64,000 bases of DNA from Gordonia oryzae (GTDB lineage: Bacteria > Actinomycetota > Actinomycetes > Mycobacteriales > Mycobacteriaceae): positions 124,001 to 188,000 of the forward strand of contig NZ_RKMH01000010.1 of assembly GCF_003797185.1 (NCBI RefSeq), read 5' to 3'. Each line of letters begins with the position of its first letter. Within the stretch, counting starts at the first letter, position 1. The notes below the pieces were generated by a model that was given only the letters and a program-made list of their open reading frames with translations, did not search any database and had not been told where the DNA came from. Below are positions 35,006 through 43,586 of this stretch, one piece after another. A program made the translations under genes and the position numbers.

Positions 35006-36589
35006 TCAGGATATCGAGTAGGTCCGCGAATCCAGGCCGGTCGCGCCGTCGGGCACCGGGTCGGCGGTCGCCGAGGTCTGCACCGCTCCGTCCTTGCCGA
35101 TCGCCCGGCACGTGACCCTGTGCTGCCCGGCACCGGCCTGCCACACGTACTTCCACGGCCGCCAGGTGTCGTCGCTGTAGTCGGCGGCCAGCGTCGCCTG
35201 CTCCCACGGGCCGTCGTCGATGCGGACCTCGACGGCGGCGATGCCGGTGTGTTGATACCACGAGGTACCGGCCAGGACCACTTGTCCGGCAGGCAGATCC
35301 GAGCTCGACGGCCGGTCGATACGAGAGGAGATCTTGATCGGTCCCAGCTGTGACCACCCGCGCGAGGTCCAGTACGCCTGCGCCTTGTCGAAGGTGGTGA
35401 GCTCCCAGTCGACGACCCACTTGGTGGCCGAGACGTATCCGTAGAGACCCGGGATCACCTGCCGCACCGGGTAGCCGTGCTCGACCGGTAGCGGCTGGCC
35501 GTTCATCCCGATCGCCAGCAATGCGTCCCGGTTGTCGGTGATCGCCGATACCGGTGTGCCGCAGGTCCATCCGTCGGAGCTGGTGGAGTACAGCATGTTC
35601 GCGCCGGGGCGCACGCCCGCGCGGTCGAGGAGGTCTTTCATCGCGACCCCGAGCCAGCGGGCGTTGCCGATCAGGTCGCCGCCGACCTCGTTGGACACAC
35701 ACGTCAGGGTGACCAGCCGTTCGGTCATCGGCATCGCCAGCAGGTCGTCCCAGGAGAGGGTGAACTCGTTGTCGACCATGCCGTGCACCCGCAATTGCCA
35801 GTCGCCGGTGGTCAACTGCGGGACCTGCAGGGCGGTGTCGATCCGGTAGAAGTCGGCGTTGCCCGTGACGAACGGGGTCGCGCCCGGTACCCCGATGTCG
35901 GCCGACGCCGGTACCGGCGGTGCGGGGGAGGCCGGGGCGGGCAGCCGCAGCGCGTTGCGGTCGGCGATGGTCTTGGCGGCACCGGCGAGCAGCGTCCGTC
36001 CGAGCGCGCCGACGGCGACGGCGGCCGCGGCGATCCCGGCGGCGGTGAGGACGAAGCGGCGTGAGGCGGGCGCGTGCAGCACTCCGGTGCCGTCGTCGGG
36101 GTGCTCGGACGGGGCTGTATGGGCCCGGGTCGTGTCCGCGTCGGCGTCGAGGATGCCGACGAGTACCCGCAAGGCGATCACCCCGGCCGCCCCTGCGAAC
36201 AACGACGGCAGCATGTACGTCGCCGACGCCCCGGGGCGCCCGAGGGACGCGACGACACCGACGATCGCGAACACCACGATGACGATCGACCCGATCGGTG
36301 GTCGGCGGCGTTCGGCCACCCCGCACGCCCCGGCAAGGATCACGATGACCACGCCCATCACCACGAACAGCGCAAGCTTGTCGGAGGTGCCGAAGGTGCT
36401 GATCGCCCACTCCCGCATCCACAGCGGCGAGTGGTCGACGACGCTCGATCCGACGGCGAAGTACGGCGAGGATTCCGGGGAAATGAACGCGGCGACGAGT
36501 TCGCCGACCCCGAGGGCGGCGGCGACGGCGATGACGCCGGTGAGCGCGTTCACCGGGATCGGCACCCGCCGTCCGGGTGCGTGCCGCAT
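35006..36589 (-). CDS. Membrane-anchored molybdopterin-dependent oxidoreductase (sulfite-oxidase family)
   Basis: This protein of about 527 residues begins with four hydrophobic helices (about 15-150) and has a further hydrophobic segment near 185. A sulfite-oxidase-type molybdopterin domain follows, with the molybdenum-ligating cysteine in LVTLTCVSNEVGG and WLGVAMKDLLDRAGV. A C-terminal immunoglobulin-like dimerisation domain follows (WYQHTGIAAVEVRIDDGPW). Its layout resembles mycobacterial Rv0218-like proteins. The physiological substrate is unknown. It would need the molybdate brought in by ModABC. An upstream GTG at 36622 is an alternative start. It diverges from the flavoprotein gene, sharing its KstR-type box. 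Confidence 0.88.
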   Translation of the reverse strand: MRHAPGRRVPIPVNALTGVIAVAAALGVGELVAAFISPESSPYFAVGSSVVDHSPLWMREWAISTFGTSDKLALFVVMGVVIVILAGACGVAERRRPPIGSIVIVVFAIVGVVASLGRPGASATYMLPSLFAGAAGVIALRVLVGILDADADTTRAHTAPSEHPDDGTGVLHAPASRRFVLTAAGIAAAAVAVGALGRTLLAGAAKTIADRNALRLPAPASPAPPVPASADIGVPGATPFVTGNADFYRIDTALQVPQLTTGDWQLRVHGMVDNEFTLSWDDLLAMPMTERLVTLTCVSNEVGGDLIGNARWLGVAMKDLLDRAGVRPGANMLYSTSSDGWTCGTPVSAITDNRDALLAIGMNGQPLPVEHGYPVRQVIPGLYGYVSATKWVVDWELTTFDKAQAYWTSRGWSQLGPIKISSRIDRPSSSDLPAGQVVLAGTSWYQHTGIAAVEVRIDDGPWEQATLAADYSDDTWRPWKYVWQAGAGQHRVTCRAIGKDGAVQTSATADPVPDGATGLDSRTYSIS

Positions 36590-36720
36590 GGTGTCGGGAT
36601 CAGGGTCAAGTCCGGAGGCCACACCACCATTGATACGCCGAGAGGGCGGGTATGTCGTCGCGCAGGTGACGCGGGTCGGTCGGATGCCGGACCGGTCGTA
36701 CCAGAACGACCCCACAATAC

Positions 36721-36734
36721 TAGAACGTGTTCTA
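36721..36734. promoter_or_regulatory. KstR-type operator
   Basis: TAGAACGTGTTCTA matches the published KstR consensus TnnAACnnGTTnnA at every fixed position and also has the preferred TAGAAC/GTTCTA arms. It lies 17 bp upstream of the flavoprotein start and inside the 162-bp region shared with the divergent oxidoreductase. KstR represses cholesterol-catabolism genes until a steroid-CoA ligand binds. Confidence 0.8.
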
Positions 36735-36751
36735 TTTGGTGGGTTAGGCTG

Positions 36752-38227
36752 ATGGCCATGGCAGCGGACGCAGCGATCCCCGACACCGTCGCACTCGGAT
36801 CGGTCGACGAGTGGAGCGACGAGGTCGACGTGGTGGTGGTCGGCCTCGGCATCGCGGGCGGATGTGCCGCGGTGGAGGCGGCCACCGCAGGCGCACGCGT
36901 GCTCGTTCTCGAACGAGCAGCCCAGGCCGGCGGGACGACGGCGCTGGCCGGCGGGCACTTCTACCTCGGTGGCGGAACGGCGGTCCAACAGGCAACAGGC
37001 TTCGAGGACTCCGCGGAGGAGATGGAGCGCTACATCACCGCGGTCTCGCGCGATCCCGAGCCGGACAAGATCCACGCGTACTGCGTCGACAGCGTCGATC
37101 ACTTCGAGTGGCTGGAGAATCTCGGCTTCACCTTCGAACGCAGCTACTACCCGGAGAAGGCGGTGGTCCAGCCCGAGACACAGGGGCTGATGTACACCGG
37201 CAACGAGAAGGTCTGGCCGTTCAAGGACATGGCCAAGCCCGCGCCGCGCGGTCACAAGGTGCCTGTACCAGGAGACACCGGTGGTGCGGCGATGGTCGTC
37301 GAGCTACTGGTGCAGCGGCTCGCCGAACTCGGCGTCGAGGTCCGGTACGAGACCGGTGCACGCAATCTCGTCGTCGACGACGACGGCTCGGTGGCCGGCG
37401 TGGCATGGCGCTCGATCTCCGGCGCACGCGGAGTCGTCGGCGCCCGTGGAGTGGTCATCGCCGCGGGCGGCTTCGTGATGAACCCGACGATGGTTGCCGA
37501 GCACGTGCCGTGGCTGGCCGAGAAGCCGTTTGTGTTGGGCAACACCTACGACGATGGGCTCGGCCTGCGGATGGGAGTGTCTGCGGGGGCCGCGCTCAAG
37601 CACATGGATCAGGCGTTCTGCACCGCGCCGGTGTATCCGCCGTCGATCCTGCTGACCGGGATCGCGGTGAACAAGAATGGCGACCGATTCGTCGCCGAGG
37701 ACTCCTATCACTCCCGGACGTCGGCTTTCGTTCTTGAACAACCGGATTCGACGGCGTACCTCGTCGTCGACGAAGCGCACATGAAGCGTCCGCGGATGCC
37801 ACTGGTGCCCCTGATCGATGGGTACGAGACGGTGGCGGAAATAGAACAGGCCCTGGGCATTCCATCGGGGAACCTGCAGAAGACCCTGGACCGCTACAAC
37901 ATCCATGCAGCCGACGGCACGGACCCCGATTTCCACAAGTCAGCGGAATTCCTTGCGCCACAGGATCACGGGCCGTGGGCGGTGTTCGACATGAGTCTGG
38001 GCAAAGCGATGTACGCGGGCTTCACCATGGGCGGGATGGCCACGTCGGTCGACGGTGAGGTTCTCGACGCCGACGGCTCCCCCATCGCGGGCCTCTATGC
38101 GGCCGGGGCGTGTGCGGCCAACATCGCACAGGACAGCAAGGGTTACGCCAGCGGCACCCAGTTGGGTGAGGGCTCCTACTTCGGCCGGCGGGCCGGACGG
38201 CATGCGGCGGGGCGCCGGGCCGGGTAA
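36752..38227 (+). CDS. FAD-binding dehydrogenase (fumarate reductase / ketosteroid dehydrogenase type)
   Basis: This 491-residue flavoprotein has an N-terminal Rossmann motif (VVVVGLGIAGGCAAVEAATAG), an ERAAQAGGTTALAGG segment, and a C-terminal FAD-closing motif (GLYAAGACAANIA) near residue 450. The family covers fumarate reductases, 3-ketosteroid-delta1-dehydrogenases and related enzymes such as mycobacterial Rv1817. The perfect KstR box ahead of it argues for a steroid or sterol-derived substrate, but the exact reaction cannot be named. ATG codons at 36752 and 36758 are both possible. Confidence 0.85.
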   Translation: MAMAADAAIPDTVALGSVDEWSDEVDVVVVGLGIAGGCAAVEAATAGARVLVLERAAQAGGTTALAGGHFYLGGGTAVQQATGFEDSAEEMERYITAVSRDPEPDKIHAYCVDSVDHFEWLENLGFTFERSYYPEKAVVQPETQGLMYTGNEKVWPFKDMAKPAPRGHKVPVPGDTGGAAMVVELLVQRLAELGVEVRYETGARNLVVDDDGSVAGVAWRSISGARGVVGARGVVIAAGGFVMNPTMVAEHVPWLAEKPFVLGNTYDDGLGLRMGVSAGAALKHMDQAFCTAPVYPPSILLTGIAVNKNGDRFVAEDSYHSRTSAFVLEQPDSTAYLVVDEAHMKRPRMPLVPLIDGYETVAEIEQALGIPSGNLQKTLDRYNIHAADGTDPDFHKSAEFLAPQDHGPWAVFDMSLGKAMYAGFTMGGMATSVDGEVLDADGSPIAGLYAAGACAANIAQDSKGYASGTQLGEGSYFGRRAGRHAAGRRAG

Positions 38228-38237
38228 GCCGCTGCCC

Positions 38238-38306
38238 ATGTTCTGGCCGCAGCAAGTAGTCGAAGAAGCCCTACGCGGACAGGACGCTATGCTCTTTGCC
38301 CGTTAG
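38238..38306 (+). pseudogene. C-terminal gene remnant at the island's left edge
   Basis: A 22-codon frame (MFWPQQVVEEALRGQDAML...) ends in TAG at 38304-38306. It reads as a coherent helical protein end but is too short to stand alone, and upstream its frame merges into the flavoprotein gene. I interpret it as the tail of a deleted gene; the parent is not recognised. Confidence 0.3.
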
Positions 38307-38482
38307 GCCTTCACGCCCATCTGTGACGCGACCTCAGACCCGTGATTCGCTGACTTCCCCAAGTCCCGTAGCTTCGCTACCGCATGACTCAGCGTCCGTG
38401 CCGGATTCTGGGCAGTGCCGACACTCCAAGGAAGGATGTCGGAGTACACAGCCTCGACAATGGTCTTGGGCCGGTGCGCCGA
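38303..38482 (-). pseudogene. C-terminal gene remnant or read-through extension after the TetR gene
   Basis: Directly after the TetR stop, the same frame stays open for about 59 codons to TAA at 38303-38305. It encodes a coherent sequence including ILPWSVGTAQNPARTLSHA and KLRDLGKSANHGSEVASQ. A GTG at 38449 could start a 48-residue peptide, without a clear ribosome site. It is probably the 3' end of a gene truncated by rearrangement; stop-codon read-through of the regulator is a remote alternative. Confidence 0.35.
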
Positions 38483-39088
38483 TCACATGGCGGTGGGTGT
38501 ACCGACAAGTCCGGCAACGATGTTGATGATCTCGAAAAGGTGGTCCGAGGTCACCGTCGGATCGATGACGGTGCGAACCGCCAATCCGTAGCCGAGATCC
38601 AAGATGATCTCCGCAATTCGACGGACGGGCACGGGACCTTGCGTGAGGGATGGAGCCAGCTGCTCCAACGATTTCTCCAGAGCGCGAGTGGCCGCATGGT
38701 TACGGTGACCCTCCTGCTCAACCAGACCCGCGTCACCGCGGCTGGCGAGCGCGAACTCCAACTCCAGTCGCGGCCACCCTGAGGCGAGGATCGTTTCCAC
38801 CCATGCCTGAAGGGCATTGATACGTGCGCCAACATCGGCTGTTGCGAGGATCGCCTCAACGTGCTGCTGATTCTCCGCTTGCAGGTCTTGGAGCAACTCG
38901 ATGGTGAGCTGCGCTTTGTTGTCGAAGTTGGAGTAGTAGGCGCCAGTCGTCAGTCCCGCAGCACCGGTGATCTTCGCAATGGACGTGGCCGCGTAGCCAT
39001 CGGCCAGCAGCAGTTGCCGTGCGCATGCCTTGAGGCGGGCACGATTCTGCGACTGGCTCACCACTCGTGAGTTCACCGACGTGTTCAC
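38483..39088 (-). CDS. TetR-family regulator of the SDR-FadD-BVMO operon
   Basis: This 201-residue protein has its helix-turn-helix at about residues 17-62 (ACARQLLLADGYAATSIAKITGAAGLTTGAYYSNFDNK). The C-terminal part contains a conserved EFALASRGD segment. It diverges from the SDR operon, and a 17-bp palindrome sits in the 64-bp gap. It is probably the local repressor; the ligand may be the pathway substrate or a CoA ester. GTG 39088 is used. Confidence 0.85.
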   Translation of the reverse strand: MNTSVNSRVVSQSQNRARLKACARQLLLADGYAATSIAKITGAAGLTTGAYYSNFDNKAQLTIELLQDLQAENQQHVEAILATADVGARINALQAWVETILASGWPRLELEFALASRGDAGLVEQEGHRNHAATRALEKSLEQLAPSLTQGPVPVRRIAEIILDLGYGLAVRTVIDPTVTSDHLFEIINIVAGLVGTPTAM

Positions 39089-39129
39089 GTCGCCGATCCT
39101 ATCCGACGCGTAGGGCCTTGCGGTTATTC

Positions 39130-39146
39130 AGATAGTGGCATAATCT
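39130..39146. promoter_or_regulatory. Candidate TetR operator ahead of the SDR operon
   Basis: AGATAGTGGCATAATCT is an imperfect palindrome of form AGAT-N2-TG-N-CA-N2-ATCT, 6 bp before the SDR start and within an AT-rich promoter region. Repressor binding there would block transcription of the operon. Confidence 0.5.
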
Positions 39147-39152
39147 CAAATA

Positions 39153-40118
39153 ATGATGTTACTTCAGAATCGACGTCACTCCGTCAACGCCCTCCGCGAG
39201 GACCTGATGCTCAGGCTGGTCGGCCCGCCGATGGAACGTGACGATGCTCGAATTCGTCGTGCGGTCGCAGGCAAGACGGTGTTGGTGACCGGCGCATCGT
39301 TCGGACAGGGAGAGGCCACGGCACGATTGCTCGCCAGGAACGGCGCGGTCGTCGTGATGATCGCGCGTAGCGTTGACCGGTTGGCTGAGGTGGCCGACGA
39401 GATCACCGCGTCCGGCGGCATCGCTCATGCATACGGAGTCGACCTCTCCGACGCAGCATCGGTGACGTCGTTCGCAGACTCGATGCTCCGCCTCCACGGC
39501 CCCGCCGACATCGTCATTCACAACGCCGGAAAGTCACTTCGCCGCAGTATCTACCGGAGCGCCCAGCGGATATCGGACATGGATGCGATGGTCGGAGCGA
39601 ACTTCACGGGACCAATGCGACTGACTTTGGCCCTGCTTCCCAGCATGAAGGAGAACGGAGGCGGCCATATTGTCAGCATCGCCACGGCCGGCCTATGGCT
39701 GACGCCCGCCGCGCCACGGTGGTCGTTCTACCTTGGCTGCAAAGGCGGTTTCGATGTCTGGCTCAGGTCGGTGGCGTTGGAGGTCAAGCGGGACAACATC
39801 GATGTGACCACGATCTATGCCGGCCACATCAAGAGTCGTATGGTTGCCACGGATTGGGTGAGCAAGTCGCCCGGCCACACACCCAGTCAGGCGGCACGCG
39901 TCGTGGCCTACGCGGTGACCCGGCGGCCACGCCACCTTGCCCCCCGCGGGACGGGACTCATTCGCCTCTTCGGCATCGTCTTCGAGAGGCCATTCGGCAG
40001 TGTTCTTTCGCTCGTCGACCGGCGGAGTAGCGAGACTGCCGCCTCAGACGCGGCGTTCCAGCGCGCCATGTCGAAGAATTCCGAACCCGCGGCGCTGACC
40101 TCGACCGAGGCTGTCTGA
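39153..40118 (+). CDS. Short-chain dehydrogenase/reductase
   Basis: This 321-residue NAD(P)-dependent enzyme has a cofactor motif TGASFGQGE (46-54), variant of TGxxxGIG, NAG near 124-126 and the catalytic pair Y193/K197 in SFYLGCKGG. About 35 residues precede the Rossmann fold and 70 follow it, so it belongs to the extended acyl-reductase-like group that often acts on long or ring-bearing alcohols and ketones. It is the first gene of the operon and overlaps the synthetase gene by one base. Confidence 0.88.
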   Translation: MMLLQNRRHSVNALREDLMLRLVGPPMERDDARIRRAVAGKTVLVTGASFGQGEATARLLARNGAVVVMIARSVDRLAEVADEITASGGIAHAYGVDLSDAASVTSFADSMLRLHGPADIVIHNAGKSLRRSIYRSAQRISDMDAMVGANFTGPMRLTLALLPSMKENGGGHIVSIATAGLWLTPAAPRWSFYLGCKGGFDVWLRSVALEVKRDNIDVTTIYAGHIKSRMVATDWVSKSPGHTPSQAARVVAYAVTRRPRHLAPRGTGLIRLFGIVFERPFGSVLSLVDRRSSETAASDAAFQRAMSKNSEPAALTSTEAV

Positions 40119-41764
40119 TGTCAGCGAAGGCATCGGCGAGGGGGCGCCGACGGCAATGGCTGGAGGCAGCTGTCGCACTCTCACGAAGTGGCGCATTGGC
40201 CCTGTCCCCGATGGCTACGGGCCGAGTCATCTCCGCGCTCGGGCGCCACGGCGCCACCCCGGCAAGCCTGCTCGCAGTGTCGGCCGCCAGATATCCCGAC
40301 CGAGTCGCCATCATCGACGACGAGGGGTCGCTGACGTTCGCGGAGCTCTACCAGGCGACAGTCGATCTTGCTGTCGCACTGCGCGAGAGTAACCAGCACA
40401 TCAGCTCTGTCGGGGTGCTGTGCCGCAATCACCGAGGATTCGTGATCGGTTTTCTCGCTTCGGCGATGATCGGCAGCGACACCGTGTCGATCAACACCGA
40501 ACTGCCCGCGAGTCAATTGGCAGCGCTGCTCAACCGTCACACTCCCGACGTTGTTCTGCATGACCTTGAGTTCACAGAAGCACTGCACGCCAGCGACTTT
40601 GGTGGCCGGTGTATCTGTATCGACTCGGATTCGGACCGGGACGCCGCGATCCGCGCACTGCGGGGCTCTCGTACTCGGCGGAACTCGTTTGCCCGCAGCG
40701 CGGGACGAATCACGCTCCTGACCTCGGGCACCACGGGATTGGCCAAGGGCGTGCCGCGCACTGTCCGGCCCATGGGGATTGCGCAGCTGGCGGCGACCGG
40801 TGCCGCGCGAGGCGGACTCAGGTCCGGCGACGTAGCCCTGATCGGACCACCGTTCTTCCACGGATTCGGTCTCCTTGCCCTCCTCGGGGCCATTGCACTC
40901 GGGGTCACAACGGTCACCCACCGCACATTCGCCGCCGATGGGGTCTTGCGGGATCTGGAACGTCATCGCGTGACAATCATGTTCGCTGTTCCGGTCATGA
41001 TCCAGCGCATTCTGGACGCGCCGTCTGCCGCCGATGTTGCTCGTCGATCATCGCTTCGGGTCGTTGCCACCGGCGCCGCGCCGATCACCGAGGCAACTGT
41101 GGTTCGGTTCCGCGGGATGTTCGGTGACATCCTGGTCAACGGCTACGGCTCCACAGAGGCCGGGGTGGTCAGCATCGCCACAGCAGCCGATCTGGCGAAG
41201 TTCCCAGCGACGGCAGGCAGAGCTGCACTCGGAGTCTCGATCCGCATCATCGACGACGACGGCAACCTCGCCCCGAGTGGCATATCTGGTCGAATACTGG
41301 TGCGTGGACCGCTTGGATATTCCGGATATACCCCGGACCGGAACGGTGTCACACACCACAAAGACGTCGTTGACGGCTACGTCGACACCGGAGACGTAGG
41401 GTATGTCGATCAGACTGGTCTGCTATTTCTCCGTGGTCGTTCCGACGACATGATTGTCTCCGGTGGAGAGAATGTATTTCCTCTCGAGGTAGAGCAGGCG
41501 CTCACGCGACATTGCAAGGTCGCCGATGCGGCCGTTATCGGCGTCGACGACGAGGAGTTCGGGCAAGTACTGCGAGCCTTTGTCGTTGCCAGAGATGATG
41601 TCAACGCTATCGAGCGGGACGAACTTTCCGCGTACCTTCGCGGGATGGTCGAGAGGTACAAAATCCCGAAACAATTCTTCGACGTTTCTGAAATTCCACG
41701 CAATCCGAGCGGAAAGACTCTGCGTCGAGAGCTTCTTGCTCAGTCTATTAAGGAGTTCAAGTGA
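40118..41764 (+). CDS. Acyl-CoA synthetase (AMP-forming, FadD type)
   Basis: This 548-residue ligase activates a carboxylic acid with ATP and CoA. The P-loop is TLLTSGTTGLAKGVPR (about 203-218), the adenylate motif VNGYGSTEAG, the hinge DTGDVGYVDQTGLLFLRGRSDDMIVSGGENV and the C-terminal lysine in NPSGKTLRREL. The cluster context (monooxygenase and esterases) suggests the acid comes from ester cleavage after Baeyer-Villiger oxidation, though a fatty or ring-derived acid cannot be distinguished. It overlaps its neighbours by TGATG. Confidence 0.9.
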   Translation: MSAKASARGRRRQWLEAAVALSRSGALALSPMATGRVISALGRHGATPASLLAVSAARYPDRVAIIDDEGSLTFAELYQATVDLAVALRESNQHISSVGVLCRNHRGFVIGFLASAMIGSDTVSINTELPASQLAALLNRHTPDVVLHDLEFTEALHASDFGGRCICIDSDSDRDAAIRALRGSRTRRNSFARSAGRITLLTSGTTGLAKGVPRTVRPMGIAQLAATGAARGGLRSGDVALIGPPFFHGFGLLALLGAIALGVTTVTHRTFAADGVLRDLERHRVTIMFAVPVMIQRILDAPSAADVARRSSLRVVATGAAPITEATVVRFRGMFGDILVNGYGSTEAGVVSIATAADLAKFPATAGRAALGVSIRIIDDDGNLAPSGISGRILVRGPLGYSGYTPDRNGVTHHKDVVDGYVDTGDVGYVDQTGLLFLRGRSDDMIVSGGENVFPLEVEQALTRHCKVADAAVIGVDDEEFGQVLRAFVVARDDVNAIERDELSAYLRGMVERYKIPKQFFDVSEIPRNPSGKTLRRELLAQSIKEFK

Positions 41765-42651
41765 TGAGCCCATTTTCCCGCCGACACTCAATCCCCGACC
41801 TTCGAGAGAAAACTGTGCTCATCACCGGTGGTGCGCGGGGCATCGGCGCGCAAACCGCACGTCGATTTGCCGATGAGGGTGCCACCGTCTATATCTGCGA
41901 CATCGATATTGATGTCGCAGAAGAAACTGCTGCGGGAATTCCAGGTTCCTACGCGGTAGCACTCGATGTCACCGATCGCAGTTCATGGAGTTCGGCAGTA
42001 TCGACGATTGAGCAAAGCGCCGGGTGCGTCGATGTCCTGGTGAACAATGCCGGCGTGATGCCGCTCGGGCCGTTTCTTGACGAGACGGAAGAAACCACGG
42101 ATTTGATTCTCGATGTGAATGTTCGTGGGGTGCTCAACGGTATCCGTGCGGTCATTCCGGCAATGATCGAGCGCAAGAACGGGCACATTGTGAACGTGGC
42201 CTCGATGGCCGGTCGGATCGCGATTCCCGGCATGCTGACCTACAACGCAAGCAAGTTCGGGGCACTGGGCGCCTCTCTCGCCGCTCGCCAGGAGTACGAC
42301 GGCACCGGTGTGAGTATCTGCGCCATCCTGCCGGCCGCGGTGCGCACAGAGCTCAGCTCCGGCGCCACTCTCGGCGGTGCGCTACCCACCGTGGATCCGA
42401 TCGATGTCGCTGACGCCGTCATCGGCACGCTGGCTACACGCGCCGCGCAGACATCAGTGCCGGAGTGGGTCGGTCCCGGGTGGACGCTGGTCTCCGCAGT
42501 TATGCCGGAGCGACTAGAACGGTTCGCGCGCAAGTCGATCGACGATCGCAGGGCACTGAGTACCGATCCGGTCACCCGTGGTGCCTACATCAGCCGGGTG
42601 TCGCGTCATGCCGCGCAGCACAGTAGCCACTCACGTGGGGCGGCATCATGA
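41764..42651 (+). CDS. Short-chain dehydrogenase/reductase
   Basis: This 295-residue SDR has TGGARGIG at 21-28, NNAG at 94-97, and active site S147, Y160, K164. A C-terminal extension of about 50 residues carries the VPEWVGPGWTLVSAVMPERLERFARKSI segment common in actinobacterial lipid SDRs. A GTG three bases upstream could also start it. It probably interconverts an alcohol and the ketone that the following monooxygenase oxidises (inference). It overlaps the patatin gene by 4 bp. Confidence 0.88.
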   Translation: MSPFSRRHSIPDLREKTVLITGGARGIGAQTARRFADEGATVYICDIDIDVAEETAAGIPGSYAVALDVTDRSSWSSAVSTIEQSAGCVDVLVNNAGVMPLGPFLDETEETTDLILDVNVRGVLNGIRAVIPAMIERKNGHIVNVASMAGRIAIPGMLTYNASKFGALGASLAARQEYDGTGVSICAILPAAVRTELSSGATLGGALPTVDPIDVADAVIGTLATRAAQTSVPEWVGPGWTLVSAVMPERLERFARKSIDDRRALSTDPVTRGAYISRVSRHAAQHSSHSRGAAS

Positions 42652-43586
42652 CCAGGATTGGAATCGCTATCGGTTGCGGCGGGACAATCGGCGGCGCTTG
42701 GGCAACCGCAGCACTTATGGCGCTTGCGGAGGAACTCGACTGGGACCCCCGAAACGCCAGTCTCTTGCAGGGAACGTCGGCGGGCGCACAGATCGTGACA
42801 CAGCTGGCCGGCGGATATTCGATCTCCCAACTGGCAGCTATGCAGGCCGGGTCGCCTCCTGACGATGTCTTGCGAGAGCACCTCGCCCTCACGCCACGAA
42901 CTCTTCCGCCACGGCCCTCACTGAAACTCACCTGTCCCGAGGCAGTATTCACCCGCGGAGTCGGGCCGCATGCAGTCCTGAGCGCCTTGGCGCCGCGGGG
43001 ACGCGGCGACACCCGATTTCTGACCTCGCTTGCTCAACACACCGCGGGCCCGGACGGTTGGCTTGCGCATCCCGGCGCGCGGCTGGTGGCGTTCGAGCCG
43101 GCCACCGGTACTCGCATGGCATTCGGGGCACCAGATGCGCTCACGGCAACTGTCGATGAGGCGCTGCGTGCCTCCTGGGCGGTGCCCGGCTGGATGCCGC
43201 CGGTCGTTATCGCCGACCGCACCTTCATCGACGGAGGTGTGGCGTCAACGGCGTCGGTCGACCTCATCGATCCCTCATCGTTGGATGTTCTCTACGTCAT
43301 CGCTCCAATGGCCTCCGACGCCAACGTCAGAGCACCGGGGCTCGGGGGCATGGTCGAGCGCACCCTCCTGCGTCAACCGATGTCCCGTGTACTTCATCAC
43401 GAGATCGCCGGAGCGCGGGCACAAGGACTGCGAGTCATCGCGATCACACCGAATTCCGAGGACATGGCCGCGCTTGGCTGGAACTTCATGTCCCGAGGTC
43501 GCCGACAGGCGGCTTTCACTGCTGCATTAGTCAATGCGCGCCGAACAGTATGGCGCACCCTTCAGGCCCAGGAGACCTCCGCATGA
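42648..43586 (+). CDS. Patatin-like phospholipase / esterase
   Basis: This 312-residue hydrolase has the patatin catalytic dyad: the nucleophile elbow GTSAG with S44 and the aspartate in FIDGGVAS. The oxyanion hole is GCGGTIGGAW near the start. No signal peptide is seen, so it acts inside the cell. Placed directly before a Baeyer-Villiger monooxygenase with a 4-bp overlap, it may cleave the ester or lactone that enzyme makes; phospholipid turnover is the alternative. Confidence 0.87.
   Translation: MTRIGIAIGCGGTIGGAWATAALMALAEELDWDPRNASLLQGTSAGAQIVTQLAGGYSISQLAAMQAGSPPDDVLREHLALTPRTLPPRPSLKLTCPEAVFTRGVGPHAVLSALAPRGRGDTRFLTSLAQHTAGPDGWLAHPGARLVAFEPATGTRMAFGAPDALTATVDEALRASWAVPGWMPPVVIADRTFIDGGVASTASVDLIDPSSLDVLYVIAPMASDANVRAPGLGGMVERTLLRQPMSRVLHHEIAGARAQGLRVIAITPNSEDMAALGWNFMSRGRRQAAFTAALVNARRTVWRTLQAQETSA

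Noticed and set aside
33355..35133. A 592-codon frame that would extend PntAA by about 230 residues upstream
   Set aside because: The extension has no family similarity, crosses AT-rich promoter-like sequence, and the family N-terminus begins at 34440.
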